From JAJPKK01 sp963787675 (lineage in GTDB: Bacteria > Pseudomonadota > Alphaproteobacteria > Rhizobiales > Xanthobacteraceae), in the NCBI GenBank assembly GCA_963787675.1, contig CAWBDV010000003.1:1426001-1490000 (forward strand): a stretch of 64,000 bases of DNA. The letters are read 5' to 3'. A model generated the notes under the pieces. It was not told the DNA's origin and searched no databases. It was given only the letters and a program-made list of their open reading frames with translations. The translations under genes and the position numbers were made by a program. Each line of letters begins with the position of its first letter. Position 1 is the stretch's first letter. This document shows positions 17,894 through 26,336 of this stretch, piece after piece.

Positions 17894-18184
17894 TTAAGTG
17901 GGCAGGGACACGCGCCTGACATGAATCTTTGAAGCGGTGCGAGTCACTTGGGCCAAATCGTAATCCATCTGCATCTTCAACCACACTGCCGGACTACCGC
18001 CGAACGCCTTTGACAGCCGTACGGCCATCTCGGGAGAAATGCCGCTTTTCCCGTTCACCAAGTTATTGAGGGCTTGGCGGCTTACACCAAGTGCTTGCGC
18101 GCCTTTCGTGACCGACAGCTTCAGCGGCTCCAGGCAGTCGTGCCGCACATGCAGCCCCGGATGGGGCGGGTTTTTCATGGGCAT
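17894..18184 (-). CDS. higA: HigA-family antitoxin
   Basis: A 96-residue XRE-type helix-turn-helix protein (LSVTKGAQALGVSRQALNNLVNGKSGISPEMAVRL is the DNA-binding region, residues about 23-57). PPHPG at the N-terminus and AVWLKMQMDYDL after the HTH are diagnostic of HigA. It neutralises HigB and represses the operon. It lies 14 bases downstream of the toxin, in the reversed toxin-first order typical of higBA. Confidence 0.93.
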   Translation of the reverse strand: MPMKNPPHPGLHVRHDCLEPLKLSVTKGAQALGVSRQALNNLVNGKSGISPEMAVRLSKAFGGSPAVWLKMQMDYDLAQVTRTASKIHVRRVSLPT

Positions 18185-18198
18185 TCATTTACCTCGGT

Positions 18199-18477
18199 TC
18201 AATGGTAATCGACGAAATCGACGTCACAGGCATCTCCGCCTTCGAAACGAAAAATCAACCGCCAATTCCGGCTTACGAACACCGACCAGAAGCCCTTGCG
18301 ATCGCCACTCAGGGCGTGCAGCCCGAAGCCCGGAGCATCCATGTCCTTCGGCTCGGCCGCAGCATCAAGGCGCGCCAGGACGCGCTCTGCCTTGGCCACG
18401 AGATCCGGCCGTATCTTGCTGCGGTCGCCGCGATCGTAAAGGCGTTGCAAGCCACGGTGTTTGAAATTTCGTATCAC
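18199..18477 (-). CDS. higB: HigB-family toxin
   Basis: Ninety-two residues of the RelE-like HigB family, ribosome-dependent mRNA endonucleases. It shows the typical LHALSGDRKGFWSVFVSRNWRLIF core and the C-terminal DACDVDFVDYH. Begins MIRNFKHRGL, as family members do. First gene of a higBA operon whose promoter lies in the 150 bases shared with divergent pobA. Confidence 0.93.
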   Translation of the reverse strand: MIRNFKHRGLQRLYDRGDRSKIRPDLVAKAERVLARLDAAAEPKDMDAPGFGLHALSGDRKGFWSVFVSRNWRLIFRFEGGDACDVDFVDYH

Positions 18478-18492
18478 GCGCTTATCTAGGGT

Positions 18493-18512
18493 GACAAGTA
18501 TCGCTTGTCAAC
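18493..18512 (-). promoter_or_regulatory. Putative higBA promoter/operator palindrome
   Basis: TGACAAG-TATCG-CTTGTCA, a perfect 7-bp palindrome, starts 16 bases upstream of the higB start codon. On the minus strand its edge forms TTGACA, with TAGATA 17 bases further on, so the palindrome would overlap the -35 box. This is the expected position for autorepression by HigA. Confidence 0.6.
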
Positions 18513-18628
18513 CGATCGCCAGACTGTGCGAAACCAAGCATCGTGTCACGCCCTCGGACAAAGGCGTGACATGCGACCTGCGCTGAAGCATAGATGGCGC
18601 CGGCGATGGCAATCGGTTGAGGCAAGCG

Positions 18629-19807
18629 ATGCGCACGCAGGTCGGGATCGTGGGCGCGGGGCCGGCGGGGCTCTTCTTGTCACACATACTGCAGCGGGCC
18701 GGCATCGATTGCGTCGTGCTTGAAGCGCGCAGCCGCGACTATATCGAGAAGCGCGTGCGCGCCGGCGTGCTCGAACAGGGCACGGTCGATCTCATCGAGG
18801 AGCTTGGACTTGGCGCCCGCATGCGGCGCGAATGCATGGTCGACAAAGCCCTCGATATCCGGTTCGAGCAGGGCATCATTCATATCGACCTGCCGGGCCT
18901 CTCGGGCGGCAAGGTCGTGCACATCTACGGGCAGCAGGAGGTGGTCAAGGATTTGGTCGCCGCGCGCCTTGCGTCGGCTGACCCGCTGCTGTTCGAGGCC
19001 GAGGTGATCGCGTTACGCGACCTCGACAGCGCCAAGCCGTCGATCCGCTATCGTATCGATGGCGAGGAGCGCGAGCTGCAGTGCGATCTCATTGCAGGAT
19101 GCGACGGTTTTCACGGCGTTTGCCGCTCCGCCGTGCCCGACGGCGTGCTGACGACCTACGATCGTCTGTTCCCGTTCGGTTGGCTCGGCATCCTGTCGGA
19201 ATCGCCGCCGATCCGCGAAATGACCTATTGCAATCACGAACACGGGTTTGCCCTGTTCAGCCGCCGTTCGCCCCATGTGTCACGGCTCTACATCCAGTGC
19301 ACGCCGGATGAGGATCTCGACCTGTGGCCCGATGCGCGCATCTGGGACGAGCTGCACGTGAGGCTTGGCGACAAGGATCGCAGCGAGCTTGTGGAGGGGC
19401 ATATCTTCCAGAAGGGGGTCACGCCGGTACGCTCGACGGTCGTCACGCCCATGCGTTACGGCGCGCTCTACCTCGCCGGCGATGCCGCCCACATCGTGCC
19501 GCCGACCGGGGCGAAGGGGCTCAACCTCGCCGTCGCCGATGTGCGCGTCCTCGCGCGCGCGATGATCGATTTCTTTCGCACCGGCAGTAGCGAGCGGCTC
19601 GAGCGCTACTCGGCCACCTGCCTCAAGCGAGTGTGGAAGACCGTGCGCTATTCGAACTACATGACGAACCTGCTGCACCGGTTTCCGAACCAGACGCCGT
19701 TCGAACGCCAGCTGCAGCTCGCCGAGCTTGCCTATGTGCTGGGCTCGAAAACGGCGACGGCCGTGATCGCCGAGAACTATGTCGGACTGCCGTTTGAGGA
19801 CGACTGA
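18629..19807 (+). CDS. pobA: 4-hydroxybenzoate 3-monooxygenase
   Basis: A FAD-dependent hydroxylase turning 4-hydroxybenzoate into protocatechuate with NADPH and O2. At 392 residues it has the GxGxxG motif GIVGAGPAG (7-15), RVRAGVLEQGTVDL and HIYGQQEVVKDL, characteristic of PobA, the DG motif AGCDGFHG, and the GD motif YLAGDAAHIVPPTGAKGLNLA. ATG at 18629 has GAGG seven bases upstream. No pobR regulator or pca genes are adjacent. Confidence 0.95.
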   Translation: MRTQVGIVGAGPAGLFLSHILQRAGIDCVVLEARSRDYIEKRVRAGVLEQGTVDLIEELGLGARMRRECMVDKALDIRFEQGIIHIDLPGLSGGKVVHIYGQQEVVKDLVAARLASADPLLFEAEVIALRDLDSAKPSIRYRIDGEERELQCDLIAGCDGFHGVCRSAVPDGVLTTYDRLFPFGWLGILSESPPIREMTYCNHEHGFALFSRRSPHVSRLYIQCTPDEDLDLWPDARIWDELHVRLGDKDRSELVEGHIFQKGVTPVRSTVVTPMRYGALYLAGDAAHIVPPTGAKGLNLAVADVRVLARAMIDFFRTGSSERLERYSATCLKRVWKTVRYSNYMTNLLHRFPNQTPFERQLQLAELAYVLGSKTATAVIAENYVGLPFEDD

Positions 19808-19934
19808 CGTGCCATGACGCCAGCGGAGACCTTCGGTGAAAGTCTGAGGGTTTCACGCAATTGCAATCCGCTCTAGATTCAAGCTGGCGGCGCGCCCGCC
19901 TTCTGCACCGGCGCAATTCATGACGGAGTACCTG

Positions 19935-21494
19935 ATGCCGCAGCGTCCCGAAGCCATTATCGAAAATAAGAAGCGCCCGTTCACCGGCGCGGAGTTTCTG
20001 GAATCCCTGCGCGACGGGCGCGAAGTCTACATCTACGGCGACCGGGTGCCGGACGTCACCACGCACGCAGCGTTCCGCAACTCGGCGGCTTCGATTGCTG
20101 AACTCTACGATGCGCTGCACGACGAGAAAACGAAGGACGTGCTGACGGCGCCGACCGACACCGGCTCCGGCGGCTACACCCAGAAATTCTTCAAGGCCGC
20201 CCGATCGCGCGAGGATGTCGTGGCTCAACGCGATGCGATCGCGGCGTGGGCGCGCATCAGCTACGGCTGGATGGGCCGCAGCCCTGACTACAAGGCGGCG
20301 TTCCTCAACACGCTTGGCACCAATGCGGATTTCTACGGCAAGTTCGCCGATAACGCCCGCGCCTGGCACAAGCGTGCCCAGGAGGCGGTGCTCTTCCTCA
20401 ACCACGCTCTCGTCAATCCGCCGATCGACCGCAACAAGCCGGTCGAACAGGTGAAGGACGTCTACATTTCGATCCAAAAGGAGACGGATGCCGGCATTTA
20501 CGTTTCCGGCGCCAAGGTGGTCGCCACCAACTCGGCGTTGACCCACTACAATTTCCTCGGCCAGAACATGGGCCAGGAGATCAACGACCCAAGCATGGTG
20601 GTGATGTTCATCGCGCCGATGGACACGCCTGGGATCAAGCTGATCTGCCGCCCGTCTTATGAATTCGCAGCCGCCGCGACCGGTTCGCCGTGGGACTATC
20701 CGCTCACGTCCCGCTTCGACGAGAACGACGCCATCTTCGTGTTCGATAACGCGTTCATCCCCTGGGAGAACGTCATGATCCATCGCGACGTTGAGCGGCT
20801 GAAGATGTTCTATCCGCGCTCCGGATTCTTCCAGGGCTTCACATTGCAAGGCTGCACGCGGCTGGCGGTGAAACTCGATTTCATCGCGGGCCTTCTCTAC
20901 AAGGCCGCGCGCGCGACCGGCGTCGAAGCGTTCCGCGGCGTGCAGGCGCAGATTGGCGAGGTGATCGGCTGGCGCAATATGTTCTGGTCGCTCTCGGACG
21001 CCATGGCCTACAATCCGGAGCCGTGGGTCAACGGCGCGGTACTGCCCAACAGCCGCGCCTCGAGCACGTATCGGCTGTTCATGACCGAGGCCTACCCGGC
21101 CGTTCGCTCCATCATCGAAAAGGTGGTTGCGTCGGGCCTCATCTATCTGCCGTCCCATGCGCGGGACTTCAAGAATCCGGCGATCGACAAGTACCTCGCC
21201 CGTTACGTGCGCGGTTCTAACGGCATCGATTATAAAGAACGCATCAAGATCATGAAGCTGTTGTGGGACGCGGTCGGCAGCGAGTTCGGCGCGCGGCACG
21301 AGCTTTATGAGATGAACTATTCCGGCAGCCACGAACTGGTGCGCGTGTTTGCGCTTCAGCAGGCGCAATTCAATGGCTCACTCAAGGAAATGGAATCCCT
21401 CGCCGAACGCTGCATGGCAGATTACGACGAGAACGGCTGGCTTAACCCGAGCTATCACGACGGCTCGGACATATCGGTGCTGGGGCCGAAGTAA
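19935..21494 (+). CDS. HpaB-family flavin-dependent aromatic monooxygenase (4-hydroxyphenylacetate 3-monooxygenase type)
   Basis: The large oxygenase of a two-component FADH2-using hydroxylase acting ortho to a phenolic hydroxyl; about 519 residues. Family features are TGAEFLESLRDGREVYIYGDRV at the N-terminus, the acyl-CoA-dehydrogenase-like core, and VFDNAFIPWENVMIHRD. ATG at 19935 has GGAG six bases upstream; an ATG at 19920 in frame lacks one. The partner flavin reductase HpaC is not in the window. It follows pobA by 127 bases on the same strand, which suggests related phenolic substrates. Confidence 0.88.
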   Translation: MPQRPEAIIENKKRPFTGAEFLESLRDGREVYIYGDRVPDVTTHAAFRNSAASIAELYDALHDEKTKDVLTAPTDTGSGGYTQKFFKAARSREDVVAQRDAIAAWARISYGWMGRSPDYKAAFLNTLGTNADFYGKFADNARAWHKRAQEAVLFLNHALVNPPIDRNKPVEQVKDVYISIQKETDAGIYVSGAKVVATNSALTHYNFLGQNMGQEINDPSMVVMFIAPMDTPGIKLICRPSYEFAAAATGSPWDYPLTSRFDENDAIFVFDNAFIPWENVMIHRDVERLKMFYPRSGFFQGFTLQGCTRLAVKLDFIAGLLYKAARATGVEAFRGVQAQIGEVIGWRNMFWSLSDAMAYNPEPWVNGAVLPNSRASSTYRLFMTEAYPAVRSIIEKVVASGLIYLPSHARDFKNPAIDKYLARYVRGSNGIDYKERIKIMKLLWDAVGSEFGARHELYEMNYSGSHELVRVFALQQAQFNGSLKEMESLAERCMADYDENGWLNPSYHDGSDISVLGPK

Positions 21495-21611
21495 CCGGTC
21501 AGCGCGGTCGCGCAAGCATTGCTTGTCGGATCATTTCCAGGCACTCCCAAGCACGCTCGGGAATAAAGCGGTAGACTGACGCCGATCACATCGGCTCAAA
21601 AGGCGCGGACG

Positions 21612-22985
21612 ATGTATGCGCAAACCATCAACGGCACGCGCCATACGTTCGACGACATCAGAGACCTCCTCGCCAAGGCCTCGCCGCTGCGCTCCGGCGA
21701 CTGCCTGGCGGGGATCGCCGCGGAAAGTGCGGCGCACCGCGTCGCCGCCCAAATGGCGCTCGCGGATGTTCCGCTGAAGACCTTTCTGAGCGAGTTGGTC
21801 GTTCCTTACGAGGACGACGAAGTCACGCGGCTGATCATCGATAGCCACGACGCCGCGGCATTCGGGCCGATCAGCCACCTGACCGTCGGCGACTTTCGCG
21901 ACTGGCTGTTGTCAGACGAGGCGACGACCGAGACCCTCAGCGCCTTGGCGCCCGGTCTCACGCCTGAAATGGCGGCCGCCGTCGCCAAGATTTCGCGCAA
22001 CCAGGACCTCGTTATCATTGCCGCCAAATGCAAGGTTGTCTCCAAGTTTCGCAATACGCTCGGTCTTCCCGGCCGCCTGTCCTCCCGCATCCAGCCCAAC
22101 CATCCCGTCGATGACCTCAAGGGCGTGCTGGCAAGCACCATCGATGGGCTCCTCCTCGGGAACGGCGACGCCGTCATCGGGATCAATCCCGCCTCCGACA
22201 GTCCCGAGCGCTGCTACGAACTGCTCTCGCTGATCGACGATTTGCGCCATCGGCTCGATGTGCCGACGCAGTCGTGCGTTCTGACGCATGTCACAACGAC
22301 GCTTTCCCTCGCCAATCGCGGCGCGCCCGTCGACCTCGTCTTTCAGTCGATTGCGGGCACCGAGGCCGCAAATCGCAGCTTCGGTATCGACCTCGCGCTC
22401 CTGGGCGAGGCCCGTGACGCGGCCCTCGCGTTGAGACGAGGCACGGTCGGCGACAACGTGATGTACTTCGAGACCGGACAGGGCAGCGCCCTCTCCGCCG
22501 GCGCCCATAACGGCTGCGATCAGCAGACGCTGGAGGCGCGGGCGTACGCGGTGGCGCGCGCGTTCCGGCCGTTGCTCATCAACACGGTGGTCGGCTTCAT
22601 CGGTCCCGAATATTTGTTCGACGGCAAGCAGATCATCCGCGCCGGGCTCGAGGACCATTTCTGCGGCAAGCTGCTCGGGCTGCCGATGGGCTGCGATATC
22701 TGTTACACCAACCACGCCGAGGCGGATCAGGACGACATGGATACGCTCCTGATCCTCCTGGCGCAGGCGGGCGTGACCTACGTGATGGGCGTCCCCGGCG
22801 CCGACGACATCATGCTGAGCTATCAGAGCACTTCGTACCATGACGTGCTTGCCGTGCGGCAGCTGCTCGGGCTCGCGCCGGCACCGGAGTTTGCCGATTG
22901 GCTCGCGGCGAACGGGCTCATGAACGACAAAGGCCTTGTGCGGCCCGATGCACTGCCCTCGCAATTCGTCCCGCTGTTGAGCTGA
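21612..22985 (+). CDS. eutB: Ethanolamine ammonia-lyase, large subunit
   Basis: Catalytic TIM-barrel subunit of the adenosylcobalamin enzyme that turns ethanolamine into acetaldehyde and ammonia; 457 residues. Recognisable segments are IQPNHPVDDLKGVLAS, FQSIAGTEAANRSFGI, MYFETGQGSALSAGAHNG and PMGCDICYTNHAEADQDD. It is followed immediately by eutC. There is no eutA reactivase, no microcompartment shell gene and no eutVW regulator, so this is the minimal short form. Confidence 0.96.
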   Translation: MYAQTINGTRHTFDDIRDLLAKASPLRSGDCLAGIAAESAAHRVAAQMALADVPLKTFLSELVVPYEDDEVTRLIIDSHDAAAFGPISHLTVGDFRDWLLSDEATTETLSALAPGLTPEMAAAVAKISRNQDLVIIAAKCKVVSKFRNTLGLPGRLSSRIQPNHPVDDLKGVLASTIDGLLLGNGDAVIGINPASDSPERCYELLSLIDDLRHRLDVPTQSCVLTHVTTTLSLANRGAPVDLVFQSIAGTEAANRSFGIDLALLGEARDAALALRRGTVGDNVMYFETGQGSALSAGAHNGCDQQTLEARAYAVARAFRPLLINTVVGFIGPEYLFDGKQIIRAGLEDHFCGKLLGLPMGCDICYTNHAEADQDDMDTLLILLAQAGVTYVMGVPGADDIMLSYQSTSYHDVLAVRQLLGLAPAPEFADWLAANGLMNDKGLVRPDALPSQFVPLLS

Positions 22986-22986
22986 G

Positions 22987-23769
22987 GTGTCCGTGCCTAT
23001 TCCTTCGCGAGACGTTGACGCTCGTTGGCAGAGGTTGCGGGCCGCGACCCCGGCGCGCATTTGCCTTGCGAGGTCGGGCTCGTCGATTGCGACCCGAGAC
23101 CATCTCGCATTTCAGCTCGATCACGCGAGGGCGAGGGACGCCGTCAACGCACCGTTCGATACGGCTTCGCTCGCCGAAGGCCTCGCCAGCCGCGGCCTCG
23201 AATGCATCCACCTGCAAAGCGCAGCGGCTGACCGCAGGACCTATCTCGCGCGCCCTGACCTTGGCCGCCTCCTCGATGACCGGTCGCGCGACAGCCTCAA
23301 GGACATCCCCGGCGGATATGATCTGCTGTTCGTCCTCGCCGACGGCCTTTCGGCGCGCGCAGTTACTTCCCACGCCCTGCCGCTTCTTGATCTTGCGGTG
23401 CCAGAATTTGCCCGCCGCGGGTGGAAAATCGGACCTGTCGTCCTTGTCGATCAGGGACGCGTCGCCATTGGCGACGAAATCGGGCAGGCGCTGCGCGCGG
23501 CGCTTGTCGCCGTGCTGATTGGCGAACGACCTGGGCTCACGTCGTCCGACAGTCTCGGCATTTACCTCACCTGGAACCCGGTGATCGGCCGAACCGACGC
23601 CGAGCGCAATTGCCTCTCCAACATCCGCCCCGAGGGTCTGCCGTATACCGACGCGGTCGGGCGGCTTCTCTATCTCGCAACGGAGGCGAAGCGCCGCCAA
23701 TGCACCGGAGTCGCGTTGAAGGACGAGTCATCGTCGCCGTCGTTGTCATTCGACAACAACGCTCGATAG
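22987..23769 (+). CDS. eutC: Ethanolamine ammonia-lyase, small subunit
   Basis: Subunit that helps bind adenosylcobalamin; 260 residues. Family segments: ARICLARSGSSIATRDHLAFQLDHARARDAV, YDLLFVLADGLSARAV, LIGERPGLTSSDSLGIYLTWNP and the closing GVALKDES. Start is either the GTG at 22987 or the GTG at 22993; the second sits five bases after GAGG. The gene begins one base after the eutB stop. Convergent with the HpxZ-like gene three bases away. Confidence 0.94.
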   Translation: MSVPIPSRDVDARWQRLRAATPARICLARSGSSIATRDHLAFQLDHARARDAVNAPFDTASLAEGLASRGLECIHLQSAAADRRTYLARPDLGRLLDDRSRDSLKDIPGGYDLLFVLADGLSARAVTSHALPLLDLAVPEFARRGWKIGPVVLVDQGRVAIGDEIGQALRAALVAVLIGERPGLTSSDSLGIYLTWNPVIGRTDAERNCLSNIRPEGLPYTDAVGRLLYLATEAKRRQCTGVALKDESSSPSLSFDNNAR

Positions 23770-23772
23770 CGC

Positions 23773-24165
23773 TCACGTAGCCGTCTGCAGTGGCATCAGA
23801 CTGACGTGGGCGGCGGCAATGCGCCAGCCGTCCTCGGTGCGCACCCAGACGTGGCTTTGTCGCCCGGTGAGTTTGGAGCCTTCGCGCTGGAATTCGGTAT
23901 TTGCCGTCGCCATGTCGCGGCCGTAGCTCACGATCACCGTATTGCGCAATTCCCGAGTCAGGTTGATCGGTGAGCGTCCGGTGCGGAACGCCTTGATGGC
24001 GTCATAGCCGTAAAGATTTTCGGCGATGCCGAAGCGCAGCGTACGCGGGTTGTTCCAGAACAGTTCGTCGAGCGCCGCCACGTCATTTTCGACGAGCGCG
24101 CGCTCGTAGCGCCCGAACGCTTCGGTGACTTCGGCAACGACGTCCGGAATGTTGATTTCGATCAT
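23773..24165 (-). CDS. HpxZ-like (AtzH-like, NTF2-fold) protein
   Basis: A 130-residue protein of the DUF3225/HpxZ group, associated with oxalurate and ureide breakdown. The signature is EVTEAFGRYERALVENDVAALDELFWNNPRTLRFGIAENLYGYDAIKAFR with a closing HVWVRTEDGWRIAAAHVS typical of the NTF2 fold. ATG follows GGAGGAG. It is last in the leftward BMP-type ABC operon, hinting that the transported compound is a purine or ureide. Its catalytic role in the family is not firmly established. Confidence 0.85.
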   Translation of the reverse strand: MIEINIPDVVAEVTEAFGRYERALVENDVAALDELFWNNPRTLRFGIAENLYGYDAIKAFRTGRSPINLTRELRNTVIVSYGRDMATANTEFQREGSKLTGRQSHVWVRTEDGWRIAAAHVSLMPLQTAT

Positions 24166-24273
24166 TCATCTCCTCCGGCAATGGGGGGCAGGCGCCCATG
24201 GTCAGCCAACGCGGCGCGTGGCACCGCGTCTTCCGCACCGGCCCTGCCGTTTTACGGCAGGCGCCGCAGCGTC

Positions 24274-25354
24274 TTATTTCGCCTTGCCGATCACGCCTTC
24301 GACGTACCAATCGAAGTTCCCCATCTTGTCGCCGCCCCAGAGACTCACCGTCCTTGATGCGAACGACGCCGGTGTTGTCGGTCACCGGACCGGTGAACGG
24401 ATTGTAGCCCTTGCCGATACGATCGGCCGCGGCGGTTACGAGCGCACGCACGTCGGCGGGCACCGCGCTGCCAAATGGCGCGACGACCATCATTCCTTCG
24501 CCAAGCCCTTGGCGCACCATCGCCGGCTTGAACGTTCCCGCGATCACGTTCTTCGCCGTCGCCGTCATGAATGGACCCCAATTGAATCCGAGCCCTGTCA
24601 GCCAACCCTTCGGCGCGAGGGCTTGCGCCTCAATCGACTGGAAGCCGATCGAGTAAGCCGAACGGCCGTCCGCCACCTGCAAGATCGTAGCGGGTGAGTC
24701 GACGTGCATGGTCACGACGTCGGCGCCCTGGTCGATCAGGGCATTGGCGGCGGCAGCTTCCTTGGCCTTGTCGGACCAGCCGCCGGTCACCACCACGCGC
24801 GTCTGCACCTTCGGATTGACGGAGCGCGCACCCAGTTGGAATGCATTGACGTTGCCGTTCGCAAACCCGATCGGGACGCCGACCACGAAGCCGAGGGTGT
24901 TCGATTTCGTCATTTTGCCGGCCGCGACGCCCATCGGGTACCAGGCGGCCTGGGTCGCGCCAAAGAAGTTGCCGAAGTTCGGCGCCTGCATCCAGCCGCC
25001 GGCGTGTTCGAAGACGACATCCGGATGAGCTTTCGCAAGATTGAAAGCGAACTGCTGATGGCCGAAGCTCGTGGCAAAAATGAGCTTCGCACCCTGCTGG
25101 ATCATGCCTTCCATGATCCGCTCGGATTCGGCGGTCTCGGGCACGTTCTCGGCTTCGATCAGTTTCAAGCCGGGAATGTTCTTCTTCATCTGTTCCAGGC
25201 CGTCCTTCATGGCCCGGTTGTAACCATAGTCGTTGACGCTACCGACGTAGATCGCGCCGACCGTCAGTGGTGGCTTGTCTTGCGCGGCGACCGGACCGGT
25301 GGCCCACGCGATCAGCACCGCGCATGCGCTTGCGAAAACCGACAACCGTATCAT
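24274..25354 (-). pseudogene. BMP-family (BmpA/Med) ABC substrate-binding protein with a C-terminal frameshift
   Basis: A periplasmic binding protein of the nucleoside-type BMP family. The signal peptide is at 1-24, and the core runs from LTVGAIYVGSVNDYGYNRAM to GPVTDNTGVVRIKDGESL. The reading frame then turns to unrelated residues and runs into the next gene. Removing one base from the C4 run at 24335-24338 restores the family tail (MGNFDWYVEGVIGKAK) and a TAA at 24274-24276, giving 359 residues, the normal length. Whether the extra base is real or an error cannot be told here. Confidence 0.85.
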
Positions 25355-25421
25355 CGTGGTCTCCTTTCATTGCTCTGCCCTCCTCCGCCGGCGAGGATCG
25401 CTGGAGCGTGCGAACGAGCGG

Positions 25422-26336
25422 CTATTCCACACCGACAAAGGTTCGGCCGAGCGCCGCCGGCGCGGCCGATTGGCGGCTCCATCCCCACAAGACGAGGACG
25501 AGCAAAGTCAGCAGATAGGGGATCATGTTCATGACGAATGGCGAAACGTCTGCGCCGGCAGCCTGGAGCTGCAGCTGCAAAGCCTCGGCACCTCCGAACA
25601 GGACAGCACCGGCGATCGCCCAGAGCGGATTCCATTTGGCGAAGATGACGAGCGCAATGGCAATGAAGCCGCGTCCGCCGGTCATTCCGTCCGCCCAGGT
25701 GAGCGTGACCGCGATCGAGAGATGGGCGCCGGCGATGCCGCCAAGCGCGCCGGCAAGCCCTAACGCCTGATAGCGCAACAAGTCCGGGCGATGGCCGGCA
25801 GCGTAAGCGACGGCCGGGCTCTCCCCGACCGACCGCAACGCAAGCCCCCAGCGGGTGCGGAACAGCAGCAGCCAGATGATGATCGCGGTCGGCGCCGCGA
25901 GCCAGACCATGATGTCGTAGCTGAGGAGTCGCGCCGTAATCCCAAAATCGGCGACGCCCGGCACTCGAAGACGTGGCAAGCCATTGACGAGCGCACCGAC
26001 GAACGGGCGTCCAATCAGGGCACTCAGGCCAAAGCCGAAGAACATAAGGCTGAGGCCGGCGGCGAGCTGGTTGGCACGGCACGCGACCACGAGATAAGCG
26101 AAGATCAGGTTTGCGGCCGCGCCTGCCAGAGCCGCAGCGGCGAGCCCAACATAAGGGTTGCCGGTGATGACCGTGGCGGCAAAGCCGGACGCCGCGCCAA
26201 TCAGCATGATGCCTTCGAGGCCGAGATTGACGATGCCGGCACGCTCGCCCACGATTTCGCCGAGCGTGGCATAGAGAAGCGATGTCGCCGATACGATCGC
26301 GCTGGCGAGAACGCCGATGAGGAGCGCTGTGTTCAT
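25422..26336 (-). CDS. BMP-type ABC transporter permease (second)
   Basis: A 304-residue polytopic permease of the branched-chain/sugar-type BPD_transp_2 family, with about 8 helices, e.g. GERAGIVNLGLEGIMLIGAASGF. That segment is typical of the YufQ-like nucleoside permeases. ATG at 26336 overlaps the stop of the first permease (ATGA). Longer readings of this frame are antisense noise. It forms the membrane channel together with the 26333-27379 product. Confidence 0.93.
   Translation of the reverse strand: MNTALLIGVLASAIVSATSLLYATLGEIVGERAGIVNLGLEGIMLIGAASGFAATVITGNPYVGLAAAALAGAAANLIFAYLVVACRANQLAAGLSLMFFGFGLSALIGRPFVGALVNGLPRLRVPGVADFGITARLLSYDIMVWLAAPTAIIIWLLLFRTRWGLALRSVGESPAVAYAAGHRPDLLRYQALGLAGALGGIAGAHLSIAVTLTWADGMTGGRGFIAIALVIFAKWNPLWAIAGAVLFGGAEALQLQLQAAGADVSPFVMNMIPYLLTLLVLVLWGWSRQSAAPAALGRTFVGVE

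Noticed and set aside
24083..24273. Extra C-terminus of the BMP protein reading into the hpxZ-like gene
   Set aside because: It is the out-of-frame continuation after the C4 indel; the family tail is found in the other frame with its own stop.
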